A stretch of DNA of 64,000 nt from Rhodoferax sp. GTDB taxonomy: Bacteria; Pseudomonadota; Gammaproteobacteria; Burkholderiales; Burkholderiaceae_C. Location of the stretch: contig NZ_JAQTWL010000004.1 in the NCBI RefSeq assembly GCF_028689295.1, positions 124,001-188,000 on the forward strand, in the 5' to 3' direction. The notes under the pieces were generated by a model. The model worked only from the letters and a program-made list of their open reading frames with translations, did not search any database and was not told the origin of the DNA. The position numbers and the translations under genes were made by a program. Positions 54,349-64,000 of the stretch are shown one piece after another; position 1 is the stretch's first letter; each line of letters opens with the position of its first letter.

Positions 54349-55698
54349 TTAGGTGATCTTCTTGACCAGCACCTGGCTCTTGCGGTCCCAGTTGTACTTG
54401 CGTTTGCGCGCTTCGGGCAGCCAGTCGGCGTCCACTTGCACAAAGCCGCGCCGCAGGAACCAGTGCATGGTGCGGGTGGACAGCACAAAAATGCTGTCCA
54501 GCCCGGCGGCTTTGGCGCGCTGCTCGATGCGCTTGAGCACGCGTTCGCCATCGCCCTGGCCCTGCACCTGCGGCGACACGGTGAGCGCGGCCATCTCGCC
54601 GGTGCGGGCTTCCGGGTAGGCGTAGAGCGCGGCGCAGGCAAAAATCACGCCGTCGTGCTCGATCACGGTGTACAGGCCCACGTCACGCTCTATTTCGGTG
54701 CGGCTGCGCTTGACCAGTGTGCCATCCTTTTCGAACGGCTCGATCAATTGCAAAATGCCGCCGACATCGTCCACCGTGGCTTCGCGCAGGCTCTCCAGCT
54801 TTTCATCGACCACCATGGTGCCAATGCCGTCGTGCACATAAACCTCCAGCAAAATCGAGCCGTCCACCGCGAACGGGATGATGTGGCTGCGCTCGACGCC
54901 GCCTTTGCAGGCCTTGACGCAATGCTGCAAATAAAACGCCGTGTCGTTCGGCGCGTTGGCATCGGGCAAATCGGCCAGCAGCTTTTCGGCCGCCGCCAGC
55001 GGCAACTCGGTGTCGATGGGGTTGTCCTCGCTCACGGGCTGGTTTACCTGGGTGGCAATGCCGGGGATTTCGGTGACAAAGATCAGCTTGTCGGCTTGCA
55101 GCGCAGTGGCTACCGAAGTGGCGACCTCTTCCATGGTCAGGTTGAATGCCTCGCCGGTGGGCGAAAAGCCGAACGGCGACATCAGCACCAGCGCGCCCAT
55201 GTCGAGCGAGCGCATGATGCCCGCGGTGTCGATCTTGCGCACCACGCCCGAGTGCTGAAAGTCCACGCCCTCCACAATGCCGACCGGGCGCGCGGTCAAA
55301 AAGTTACCAGAAATGACTCGCACCGTGGCCCCCGCCATGGGCGTGTTGGGCAGGCCCTGGCTGAACGCCGCCTCGATCTCATAGCGCAACTGGCCGGCGG
55401 CTTCCTGGGCGCAGTCCAGCGACACCTCGTCGGTAATGCGGATGCCCTGGAAGTAGCGCGGCGTGTGGCCCTTGGCCTTGAGCTGCTCGTTCACCTGCGG
55501 CCGAAAACCATGCACCAGCACCACCTTGACGCCCATGCTCTGGATCAGCGCCAGGTCTTGCGCCAGGTTGGGCAACTTGCCCGCCGCAATCGCCTCGCCG
55601 CAGACGCCCACCACAAAGGTCTGGTGACGGAACTTGTGGATGTAGGGCGCCACCGAGCGGAACCAGGGGACAAAGGTGAAGTTGAAAATGGAGCTCAT
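54349..55698 (-). CDS. argA: N-acetylglutamate synthase
   Basis: First enzyme of arginine biosynthesis. The 449-residue protein joins an amino-acid-kinase-like domain (about 1-290, VVLVHGFRPQVNEQL) that binds arginine for feedback, and a GNAT acetyltransferase domain (about 300-449, with VSPQVQGQGDGERVL). Its ATG overlaps the vapC stop as ATGA, so it should be translated with the toxin-antitoxin operon. Confidence 0.94.
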   Translation of the reverse strand: MSSIFNFTFVPWFRSVAPYIHKFRHQTFVVGVCGEAIAAGKLPNLAQDLALIQSMGVKVVLVHGFRPQVNEQLKAKGHTPRYFQGIRITDEVSLDCAQEAAGQLRYEIEAAFSQGLPNTPMAGATVRVISGNFLTARPVGIVEGVDFQHSGVVRKIDTAGIMRSLDMGALVLMSPFGFSPTGEAFNLTMEEVATSVATALQADKLIFVTEIPGIATQVNQPVSEDNPIDTELPLAAAEKLLADLPDANAPNDTAFYLQHCVKACKGGVERSHIIPFAVDGSILLEVYVHDGIGTMVVDEKLESLREATVDDVGGILQLIEPFEKDGTLVKRSRTEIERDVGLYTVIEHDGVIFACAALYAYPEARTGEMAALTVSPQVQGQGDGERVLKRIEQRAKAAGLDSIFVLSTRTMHWFLRRGFVQVDADWLPEARKRKYNWDRKSQVLVKKIT

Positions 55699-56135
55699 AG
55701 GGCAGGCTTTAGCAGTTGCAGGCGTTTGGAAGGCAGTAGGCGAATAAAGTCACGGTCAAAGGTTGCCAGCACTTCTTGCTGCTGCAGCACGCTGGCGGCG
55801 ATCCAGGCATTGGGCAGGTCGTTGGCGCTCAGATTGTGATCCAGACAGAGCGTGCGCAATTTTGGCCACTCGTCTTGCATGACCAGCATGCCAGCGCCGG
55901 GGCTGGCCAGGATGCCATCGATAAACGCGACCGCCTGGGGTGTGGGTGTGGGCACCAAAAAAACGCGCGGGTGGGTGACCAGCCGCAGGAAACTGGCGAC
56001 CACGGTCCCCAGCAATTTCAGATCGGCGTGGCTGGCGACATGCGTCATGGCCCGGGTTAACCACGCCAGCGCGGTGGCGTGGTGCGGGTGATCGGCGCGA
56101 GACGCAGCCACCAGCACATTGACATCGGGCGTCAT
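55695..56135 (-). CDS. vapC: VapC-type PIN domain ribonuclease toxin
   Basis: A 146-residue PIN protein with acidic residues in TPDVNVLVAA, in SANDLPNAWIAAS and in ATFDRDF. The family cleaves RNA, often initiator tRNA or rRNA. It overlaps vapB by four bases upstream and argA by four bases downstream (both ATGA-type). Confidence 0.87.
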   Translation of the reverse strand: MTPDVNVLVAASRADHPHHATALAWLTRAMTHVASHADLKLLGTVVASFLRLVTHPRVFLVPTPTPQAVAFIDGILASPGAGMLVMQDEWPKLRTLCLDHNLSANDLPNAWIAASVLQQQEVLATFDRDFIRLLPSKRLQLLKPAL

Positions 56136-56374
56136 TCTTCGGCCGCTTGCAACAGCGATGTGTTGCTGAGCGGGTCAATGCCTTGCTGCAGGCCGGTGGC
56201 ACCATCAAACACCGGCAGAACGACCGGGGCGGCTGGGGCAACCGGGTTGGTGCCACGCGCGTATTGCGCCAGAAACTCGCGCACTTTGGCGCTGACCGAG
56301 GTGCCTTGCTCGATGGCCTTGATGCGGGCTTGTCGAATCAGCTCGTCATCCACAGAAATGGTCAGATTTGACAT
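56132..56374 (-). CDS. vapB: VapB-type ribbon-helix-helix antitoxin
   Basis: An 80-residue protein. Residues 1-40 (NLTISVDDELIRQARIKA and GTSVSAKVREFLAQ) are a ribbon-helix-helix DNA-binding unit, and the C-terminal Pro/Ala-rich tail should grip VapC. ATG 56374 follows AGGAGG; the frame start at 56419 is a GTG with no ribosome site. It should repress the vapBC-argA operon. Confidence 0.87.
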   Translation of the reverse strand: MSNLTISVDDELIRQARIKAIEQGTSVSAKVREFLAQYARGTNPVAPAAPVVLPVFDGATGLQQGIDPLSNTSLLQAAEE

Positions 56375-56539
56375 TTTGAACCTCCTGTTTTCAGTGTAGC
56401 ACTTGAACCTGTGTAGCACGAATTGCTGCTAAGCAAGCGCTGCGCGGGGAGGGTCCTTTGACCTGGCAAGCTGGCACTGAGCGCACAATGAGTGCGCATC
56501 AATTTCGGTGTTATGGCTGTTTCGTCAGGAGGCTAAATC

Positions 56540-57586
56540 ATGGGCAATCGTTTGTTTCGTCAATTGACCATTGGAATTTCTGCACTTTTTCTCGTCGCTA
56601 CGGGCTTTGCACAAAACGTGACGCCGGTAACGGATTTCAGTGCTGCACCGGGCAATGGTGTTTACAGCTATGGTTCGAACACACCTGCGACGGTGATGGA
56701 CCTCATCCAGCGGAGTCGGCCGCGACCTGCAGCCACCGCACAAGGCGAGCTCGTCTTGCCAACGAACGCTCCCGCGGATGCGAAGCTGCCGGCCGTGGTG
56801 CTGGTACATGGCTCCGGGGGAATTTATCCCGAGCAGATCAGCTTCTGGGCCAAGTTGTTCAATGAACATGGCATTGCGGTTCTCGTGATCGATGTTTTCG
56901 GCCCACGCGGCGTCAAGTCCACCGGCGAAGACCAGAGTCAGGTACCGTTTGCGGCAGATACTGCCGACGCATTCGCCGCGCTGGGAATGTTGGCCAGCCA
57001 TCCACGCATCGACCCCAAGCGCATCGCGGTCATGGGATTTTCGCGCGGGGGCATCACGGCAGTTCGTAGCGGAGTAGTGCGCATCATCGATGGCGCCGCC
57101 CCCGCCGGGTTACGCTTTGCTGCGCACGTGGCTTTGTACAGCGGTGGATGCGCCGGCTCTTTGTCTGTGACACCCAAGGCCGGCGTATTCAGCCCCGAGC
57201 CGATGCTTTTCGTGCATGGCGACGCGGACGACTATGCCTACCTCAGCGACTGCCAGCGTTATGCGCAGCGCATCGCCGCTGCCGGCACGCCCACGGAGTT
57301 TGTGGTGCTGCCCGGCATTCGCCACAAGTTTGATGTGGACAACGGCCGGCGAATCAACCTCCCGTCGAACACCAAGACCAAAGAAGGCTGCCCGCTTGAG
57401 TTCGACATCGTCGACCTCAAGACACGCGATGGTCGCAGCGGCGAGGTGCTGTCGCAGGACAAGGTGCAGGCAATCAACCGGGAGCTTTGCGCCGACAAGG
57501 GGGCGACGATTGAGGGCGACCGCAAGGCGCGAGAGACGGCGGGCAAGGCGGTGATTGAGTTCCTGAAGAAGATATTCAAGGCATGA
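56540..57586 (+). CDS. exported dienelactone hydrolase-family protein
   Basis: An alpha/beta hydrolase of 348 residues with a signal peptide (cleavage near GFAQN). The nucleophile is in MGFSRGG, the acid in HGDADDY and the histidine in GIRHKFD, so the triad is complete. The C-terminal 60 residues are a charged extension. Substrate is unknown. It is divergent from vapB across about 165 bases; TCAGGAGG precedes the start. Confidence 0.83.
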   Translation: MGNRLFRQLTIGISALFLVATGFAQNVTPVTDFSAAPGNGVYSYGSNTPATVMDLIQRSRPRPAATAQGELVLPTNAPADAKLPAVVLVHGSGGIYPEQISFWAKLFNEHGIAVLVIDVFGPRGVKSTGEDQSQVPFAADTADAFAALGMLASHPRIDPKRIAVMGFSRGGITAVRSGVVRIIDGAAPAGLRFAAHVALYSGGCAGSLSVTPKAGVFSPEPMLFVHGDADDYAYLSDCQRYAQRIAAAGTPTEFVVLPGIRHKFDVDNGRRINLPSNTKTKEGCPLEFDIVDLKTRDGRSGEVLSQDKVQAINRELCADKGATIEGDRKARETAGKAVIEFLKKIFKA

Positions 57587-57778
57587 CCGTTCTCATCCCG
57601 TGCGGGGACGCGAGTACGCAGGTGCCCTCGGTATTTTGTACGAATGAACGTCAACCCTGCTGCTGGATGCAAGTTGCGCTGGATGCCGGTACTTGTTCGG
57701 CGTTTGATTTGATCGCCAGCCAGCCATAACTCGCCGCCCACCGCCGCCCCCTGACGCGGCCGCGATAATTGCGGCCCA

Positions 57779-60700
57779 ATGTCAGTACCTTTGAAAATCG
57801 ACTTTCCCGAAGACTTGCCCGTCAGCGCCCGCCGTGAGGAGATCATGGCCGCCATGCAGGCGCACCAGGTCATCATTGTTTGCGGTGAGACCGGCTCGGG
57901 CAAAACCACGCAGTTGCCCAAAATCGCCCTGGCGCTGGGGCGCGGCAAGCTCAATTACCCGCTGCTCAACCCCGACGGCTCGCGTGCGCCGCCGGGCAAG
58001 CTCATTGGCCACACCCAGCCCCGGCGCATTGCAGCCAGCAGCGTGGCCAAACGCATTGCCGAAGAATTGCACACCACGCTGGGCGACGTGGTCGGCTTCA
58101 AGGTTCGCTTTCAGGATCGGCTGAGCCGCGACAGCTCGGTCAAGCTGATGACGGACGGCATTTTGCTGGCCGAGACGCAAACCGACCCGCTGCTGAAAGC
58201 CTACGACACCATCATCATCGACGAGGCGCATGAGCGCAGCCTGAACATCGACTTTTTGCTGGGTTACCTGAAGCAAATCCTGCCGCGTCGGCCCGACCTG
58301 AAAGTGGTGGTGACCTCGGCCACGATTGATGCCGAGCGTTTTGCCGAGCACTTTTCCAGTCGACAGGGGCCGGCACCGATCATCATGGTCTCGGGGCGCA
58401 TGTTCCCGGTCGAGCAGCGCTACCGGCCGTTCGAGGAGGCGCGCGATTACGACCTGAACGACGCGATCGCCGATGCGGTGGACGAGCTTTGGCGGGACGT
58501 GCACAACAGCGGCGACATTCTGGTGTTTTTACCGGGTGAGCGCGAAATTCGTGAGGCCGCTGACCACCTGCGCGGCCACCTGAGCCATCAGCCCCTCTTT
58601 CGCAATGCCGAGGTGTTGCCGCTGTTTGCCCGCCTGAGCCAGGCCGAGCAGGACCGAATCTTTGACGGCCACACCGGGCGCCGCATTGTGCTGGCCACCA
58701 ATGTGGCCGAAACTTCGCTCACGGTGCCAGGCATTCGCTACGTGATCGATGTGGGCACCGCGCGCATGAAACGTTACAGCTTCCGAAGCAAGGTCGAGCA
58801 GCTGCTGGTCGAGCCGATCAGCCAGAGTTCGGCGAACCAGCGCGCCGGGCGCTGCGGCCGGGTGGCCAACGGCATCTGCATCCGGCTTTATGAAGAAAAA
58901 GACTTCAATAGCCGTCCCAAATTTACCGACCCCGAGATTCTGCGCAGTTCGCTCGCGGGCGTGATCCTGCGCATGAAGTCGCTGCACCTCGGTGTGGTGG
59001 AAGACTTTCCGTTTATCGAAAAACCGTCGGGGCGCGCCATTGCCGATGGTTACCAGCTGCTCAATGAACTTGGCGCCGTGGACGACGCCAACGAGCTCAC
59101 GGCCACCGGCCAGGAACTGGCCAAATTGCCGCTCGACCCGCGCGTGGGCCGCATGATTCTGGAAGCGCGCACGCGCGAGGCGCTCGATGAGGTGCTGGTG
59201 ATCGCCTCGGCGCTTTCGGTGCAGGATGTGCGCGACCGGCCCATGGAAGCACAGCAGCAAGCCGACCAGGCTCACGCCAAGTTCGACGACGAAAAGAGCG
59301 AATTCAGCGGCTATCTGAGGCTCTGGAAATGGATCAACGATGGCAAGGGCGGGGAAGGGCAGCACAAGCTCAGTAACCGCCAGTACGAACAGTTGCTGCG
59401 GCAGAACTTCGTCAGCATGCGTCGTGTGCGCGAGTGGCGCGACATCCATTCGCAATTGCACACCGTGGTGGCCGAGCACAAGTGGCGCCTGAACACCGTG
59501 CCGGCCAGTTATGAGCAGTTGCACTTGTCGATGCTGGCGGGCTTGCTCGGCAACATCGGCTACAAGCTGGAAACCGAGGGCGGTGGCGGGGGTGAATATT
59601 TGGGCGCGCGCGGCATCAAGTTTTATCCGCACCCCGGCGCGCATCTGGTTAAGAAGCCGGGGCGCTGGATTGTGGCGGCCGAGCTGGTGGAAACCACGCG
59701 TTTGTTTGGCCGTGGCATTGCCGCGATTGAGCCTCAGTGGCTGGAGCAGGTGGGGGGCCACTTGCTGAAAAAACAATTGCTCGACCCGCATTGGGAAAAG
59801 AAGTCGGCCGAGGTCAATGCGCTGGAGCGCGCCACGCTCTATGGCATCGTGGTGTACAGCGGCCGGCGCGTCAATTACGGCCGGGTGGACCAGGTCGGCG
59901 CGCGCGAGATTTTCATCCGCGAGGCGTTGGTGAACGGCCTGTGGGACTGCAAGTGGCCGTTTTTGCAGGCCAACCAAAAGCTCATCAAACAGGTTGAAGA
60001 CCTGGAACACAAGGCGCGCCGACAGGACGTGCTGATCGACGACGAGTTGATCTACGCCTTTTACGACCAGCAGTTGCCGGCCGACGTCTGCAGCGGCTAC
60101 AGCTTCGATGCCTGGTACCGCGAAGCCTGCAAAAAGCCCGAGTATCTGATGCCCATGCCGGTGCGCGGCGCGGCGCCCAGCGGCAACAGCAAATTATTGT
60201 TGCTGACCCGCGAAGAACTCATGCGCCATGAGGCGGCGGGCATCACCACCCAGTCCTTTCCCAAAACCATTCGCCTGGGCGGCGTCGATTGCGCGGCCGT
60301 TTACCTGCACGAACCCGGCGACGCCAAAGACGGCCTGACCGTGACCGTGCCGCTGTTTGTGTTGAACCAGGTCAATGAGGAACGCTGCGAATGGCTGGTG
60401 CCCGGCATGCTCAAGGACAAGATCCAGGCGCTGCTCAAGACCCTGCACCAACGCCCGCGCTCACGCCTGGTGCCGCTGCCCGAGAGCGCCCGCAAGATGG
60501 CTGAAACGCTGAATGCGCCGGAGGTGTTTGGCCACGGTTCGCTGCTGGATGCGGTGCTCAAACTGGTGCGTGCCGCCACCACTGTGGACGTGGTGCGCGC
60601 CGACATCAAGCTCGACATGCTCAGCCCTCACCTTTTTATGAACTTCCGGGTGGTCGATGAACACGGCCGCCAACTCGGCGCCGGGCGCAATCTGGGTGCG

Positions 60701-61831
60701 CTGAAGGCCGAGCTGGGGGCGCAGGCGCGCGGCGCATTTCAGGCGCTGGCCGGGCTCAAGCTGGGGCAGGGCGGCGTTAACACCGCTGCTTCTCCCGTCA
60801 TTGCGAGCCCTTCGGCTGGCTCAGGACAGGCTGCAGCGCGGCAATCCACGACACCCGCCGGCATGGATCGCCACGGCCTGCGGCCTCGCGATGACGGACA
60901 TCAGCGGACAGAGGATTTGGAAAAGCGCGCCACCGAAATCAAGGTTGCAGTGACCGCCCAGCGCTATACCGCCTGGACCTTTGGTGAACTGCCCGAACTG
61001 CTCGAAATCCAGAAAGGCGGCCAGACGCTGATCGGCTACCCCGGCCTGATCGACGCCGGTGACGCCGTCACCATCGAGGTCTTCGACGAGCCCGATGTGG
61101 CCGCCGTCAGACACCGCGCCGGTCTGCGCCGCCTGTTTGCCCTGCAGATCAGGGACGCGCTCAAGTACCTCGAAAAGAACATTCCTGACCTGCAAAAAAT
61201 GGCCGTCACCTACATGCAGGTGGGCAAGAGCCCGGACGGCAGCGGCACCGGTGGCACGCTGGAAGAATTGCGCGAACAAATCATTCAGGTGGCACTCGAC
61301 CGCGCCTTTTTGCTCGAGCCGCTACCGGCCGATGAATTTGCCTTTAAAAAGCGCATCGACGAGGGCCGCGGCCGCCTGACCCTGATCGCCACCGAAGTGG
61401 CGCGGCTGGCCGCTGCCATTCTGGCCGAGTACGCGCTGGCAGCACGCAAGATCAAGGACACCAAAAACGCGCCGGACGCCACGCAGGATGCGGCCCAGCA
61501 GCTTGCCCGCCTGATGCCCAAGCGCTTTTTGAGCGTCACGCCCTGGGCAAGCCTGCACCACTTCACCCGCTACCTGAAAGCCATCACCGCGCGCCTTGAC
61601 AAATACCGTGCCGACCCGGCGCGTGACCTGGCACGCCTCAAAGAGCTGCAGCCATTGGAGCAGCGTTACGCGCGCCTGCTCGCCGAGCGCAAGGGCGTGG
61701 TCGATGAACGGCTTCAGGAATTCCGCTGGCTGCTCGAAGAACTGCGCGTCAGCTTTTTCGCCCAGGAGCTGCGCACGCCGCAGCCGGTAAGCGTCAAGCG
61801 CCTGGAAAAAGCCTGGGCGCAGCTGGGGTAG
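57779..61831 (+). CDS. hrpA: ATP-dependent RNA helicase HrpA
   Basis: DEAH-box helicase of 1350 residues, slightly longer than usual (about 1300). Motif I GETGSGKTTQ, motif II DEAH, SAT, and motif VI QRAGRCGR are all visible, followed by the HA2, OB and the long DUF3418 C-terminal domains. Residues about 1006-1040 are encoded by an inserted palindromic repeat. HrpA is implicated in mRNA processing and rescue of stalled ribosomes. It is monocistronic. Confidence 0.93.
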   Translation: MSVPLKIDFPEDLPVSARREEIMAAMQAHQVIIVCGETGSGKTTQLPKIALALGRGKLNYPLLNPDGSRAPPGKLIGHTQPRRIAASSVAKRIAEELHTTLGDVVGFKVRFQDRLSRDSSVKLMTDGILLAETQTDPLLKAYDTIIIDEAHERSLNIDFLLGYLKQILPRRPDLKVVVTSATIDAERFAEHFSSRQGPAPIIMVSGRMFPVEQRYRPFEEARDYDLNDAIADAVDELWRDVHNSGDILVFLPGEREIREAADHLRGHLSHQPLFRNAEVLPLFARLSQAEQDRIFDGHTGRRIVLATNVAETSLTVPGIRYVIDVGTARMKRYSFRSKVEQLLVEPISQSSANQRAGRCGRVANGICIRLYEEKDFNSRPKFTDPEILRSSLAGVILRMKSLHLGVVEDFPFIEKPSGRAIADGYQLLNELGAVDDANELTATGQELAKLPLDPRVGRMILEARTREALDEVLVIASALSVQDVRDRPMEAQQQADQAHAKFDDEKSEFSGYLRLWKWINDGKGGEGQHKLSNRQYEQLLRQNFVSMRRVREWRDIHSQLHTVVAEHKWRLNTVPASYEQLHLSMLAGLLGNIGYKLETEGGGGGEYLGARGIKFYPHPGAHLVKKPGRWIVAAELVETTRLFGRGIAAIEPQWLEQVGGHLLKKQLLDPHWEKKSAEVNALERATLYGIVVYSGRRVNYGRVDQVGAREIFIREALVNGLWDCKWPFLQANQKLIKQVEDLEHKARRQDVLIDDELIYAFYDQQLPADVCSGYSFDAWYREACKKPEYLMPMPVRGAAPSGNSKLLLLTREELMRHEAAGITTQSFPKTIRLGGVDCAAVYLHEPGDAKDGLTVTVPLFVLNQVNEERCEWLVPGMLKDKIQALLKTLHQRPRSRLVPLPESARKMAETLNAPEVFGHGSLLDAVLKLVRAATTVDVVRADIKLDMLSPHLFMNFRVVDEHGRQLGAGRNLGALKAELGAQARGAFQALAGLKLGQGGVNTAASPVIASPSAGSGQAAARQSTTPAGMDRHGLRPRDDGHQRTEDLEKRATEIKVAVTAQRYTAWTFGELPELLEIQKGGQTLIGYPGLIDAGDAVTIEVFDEPDVAAVRHRAGLRRLFALQIRDALKYLEKNIPDLQKMAVTYMQVGKSPDGSGTGGTLEELREQIIQVALDRAFLLEPLPADEFAFKKRIDEGRGRLTLIATEVARLAAAILAEYALAARKIKDTKNAPDATQDAAQQLARLMPKRFLSVTPWASLHHFTRYLKAITARLDKYRADPARDLARLKELQPLEQRYARLLAERKGVVDERLQEFRWLLEELRVSFFAQELRTPQPVSVKRLEKAWAQLG
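60796..60896 (+). repeat. palindromic repeat inserted in frame inside hrpA
   Basis: A 101-bp segment with nearly perfect terminal inverted repeats: CGTCATTGCGAG at the left and CTCGCGATGACG at the right (one mismatch). It matches the general look of widespread CGTCATTGCGAG extragenic repeats. It codes for a low-complexity, Ser/Gly/Arg-rich stretch and keeps the frame open. Confidence 0.8.
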
Positions 61832-61843
61832 CCCAGTCGCCTC

Positions 61844-61902
61844 GCGGGAGCGGCGCCTTGTGGGCGTTGCGCCTTGTGGGAGCGGCGCCCTCGCCGCGAT
61901 TG
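61844..61902. repeat. REP-like GGGAGCGGCGCC repeat, two copies
   Basis: GGGAGCGGCGCC occurs at about 61846 and 61878. The second copy continues to CTCGCCGCGATT, giving the hairpin GCGGCG/CGCCGC. It lies in the 182-base gap between hrpA and the CBS gene, which holds no gene. Confidence 0.7.
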
Positions 61903-62013
61903 AATTAAAAATCCATGCGCATCCCGCGCCTGTCTTGATAATTCGCATCCCACTGCCCGCTGGCATGACTATTCTGAAAACCCATTCCGGATTTTCAAAG
62001 TACAGGAGTCGCC

Positions 62014-62481
62014 ATGGCAATACAACTCAAGGAATTTGCGACCAACCTGGTCGCCGTGGTCGAACCCGATACCTCGGCGCGGGTGGTGGCGCAGCTCATG
62101 CGCCGGCACCATATCGGCGCCCTGGTGGTGGTGGATGCGCTCGACAAAAACAAGCCGGTCGGCATAGTCACCGACCGCGATCTGGTCCTTGAGCTCATGG
62201 CCGAAGGGCTTGACCCGGCCGTCTTCACGGCGGGCGACATCATGTCGGTCGATCTGGTCAAGGCGCAACCCGAGATGGACGCCATGGATGCCGTGCAACT
62301 GATGAAAAAATACCGGCTGAGGCGCCTGGTGATCGTTGACAAGGAGGGCAATCTGGCGGGCATCTTGACGATTGAGGACGTGTTGGGCTTGCTGACGCAT
62401 GAACTTGCCGATCTGGCCGTCGATTTGGGCAGCGCCAGAGACCGGGAGACACGCGAGCAGGCAATGAAACACGCTGCTTGA
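62014..62481 (+). CDS. CBS domain pair protein
   Basis: A 155-residue stand-alone protein with two CBS motifs (GALVVVDAL, then [16 protein letters not shown]; and [21 protein letters not shown]). Such pairs bind adenosine nucleotides. ACAGGAG precedes the start. It lies 44 bases before an acyl-CoA synthetase gene in the same direction, so it may sense AMP or ATP for that pathway; this link is inferred. Confidence 0.85.
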   Translation: MAIQLKEFATNLVAVVEPDTSARVVAQLMRRHHIGALVVVDALDKNKPVGIVTDRDLVLELMAEGLDPAVFTAGDIMSVDLVKAQPEMDAMDAVQLMKKYRLRRLVIVDKEGNLAGILTIEDVLGLLTHELADLAVDLGSARDRETREQAMKHAA

Positions 62482-62525
62482 TAGCCAACAGGCGCCATCT
62501 GACCCGAACCCCAGCGAGGCAACGC

Positions 62526-64000
<1,475 letters not shown>

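Overview
The window looks like a chromosomal segment of a high-GC betaproteobacterium, most likely a member of the Comamonadaceae (Rhodoferax/Polaromonas-like). This rests on the gene order rimP-nusA-infB-rbfA-truB-typA, on fused mnmC, on the pepA/lptFG divergon with holC, on betaproteobacterial-style proteins such as the short CbiX and CysB, and on intergenic repeats that resemble ones I remember from that family. This is inference from protein content; no 16S rRNA gene is present.

Bases 1-28300 are mostly housekeeping. They hold the 3' part of an RsmB-type methyltransferase gene, a fatty-acid desaturase, tRNA-Arg(TCT), fabI, a two-domain M16 protease, the transcription/translation operon rimP-nusA-infB-rbfA-truB-typA with a terminator-like hairpin in its leader, a DMT exporter and a HIBCH-like hydrolase. 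A three-gene unit on the minus strand encodes a small lipoprotein, an ECF sigma factor and an anti-sigma factor. Then come murJ and a run of small metabolic or stress genes (SirB1-like, peroxiredoxin-like, amidase, RNase D-like exonuclease, radical SAM plus DUF427, M14 peptidase, VOC-YciI-VOC).

Bases 28400-42050 form a compact accessory region of defence and toxin-antitoxin modules, nearly all on the minus strand. In order they are an MmeI-family single-chain restriction-modification enzyme, a HigBA pair with an operator over its -10 box, a NYN/OST-HTH protein, an orphan HigA next to a beheaded HigB, a DUF4160-DUF2442 pair, a PLD-like nuclease, and a visibly AT-rich AAA ATPase-PIN nuclease pair (the best candidate for an undescribed defence system). 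Next are a decayed copy of the 3' end of glnS, a 5'-truncated DUF4276 gene, and a DUF2283-DUF4258 pair. After the real glnS, an AbiEi/AbiEii cassette is bounded by a 66/67-bp direct repeat of tRNA-Ser(GGA). No integrase is visible. glnS therefore has scars of insertion on both sides, so this looks like a repeatedly used integration site.

Bases 42050-64000 return to core genes: a branched-chain amino-acid binding lipoprotein, holC-pepA, lptF-lptG, a CbiX-type chelatase, cysB, an aminotransferase, mnmC with a degenerate MnmD half, yggX, dsbB, a ParA-like ATPase, vapB-vapC-argA in one overlapping operon, a secreted dienelactone-hydrolase-like protein, hrpA carrying an in-frame palindromic repeat, a CBS-domain protein, and the 5' part of an acyl-CoA synthetase gene. 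Two tandem repeat arrays (49161-49267 and 53396-53559) belong to one palindromic family in opposite orientations.
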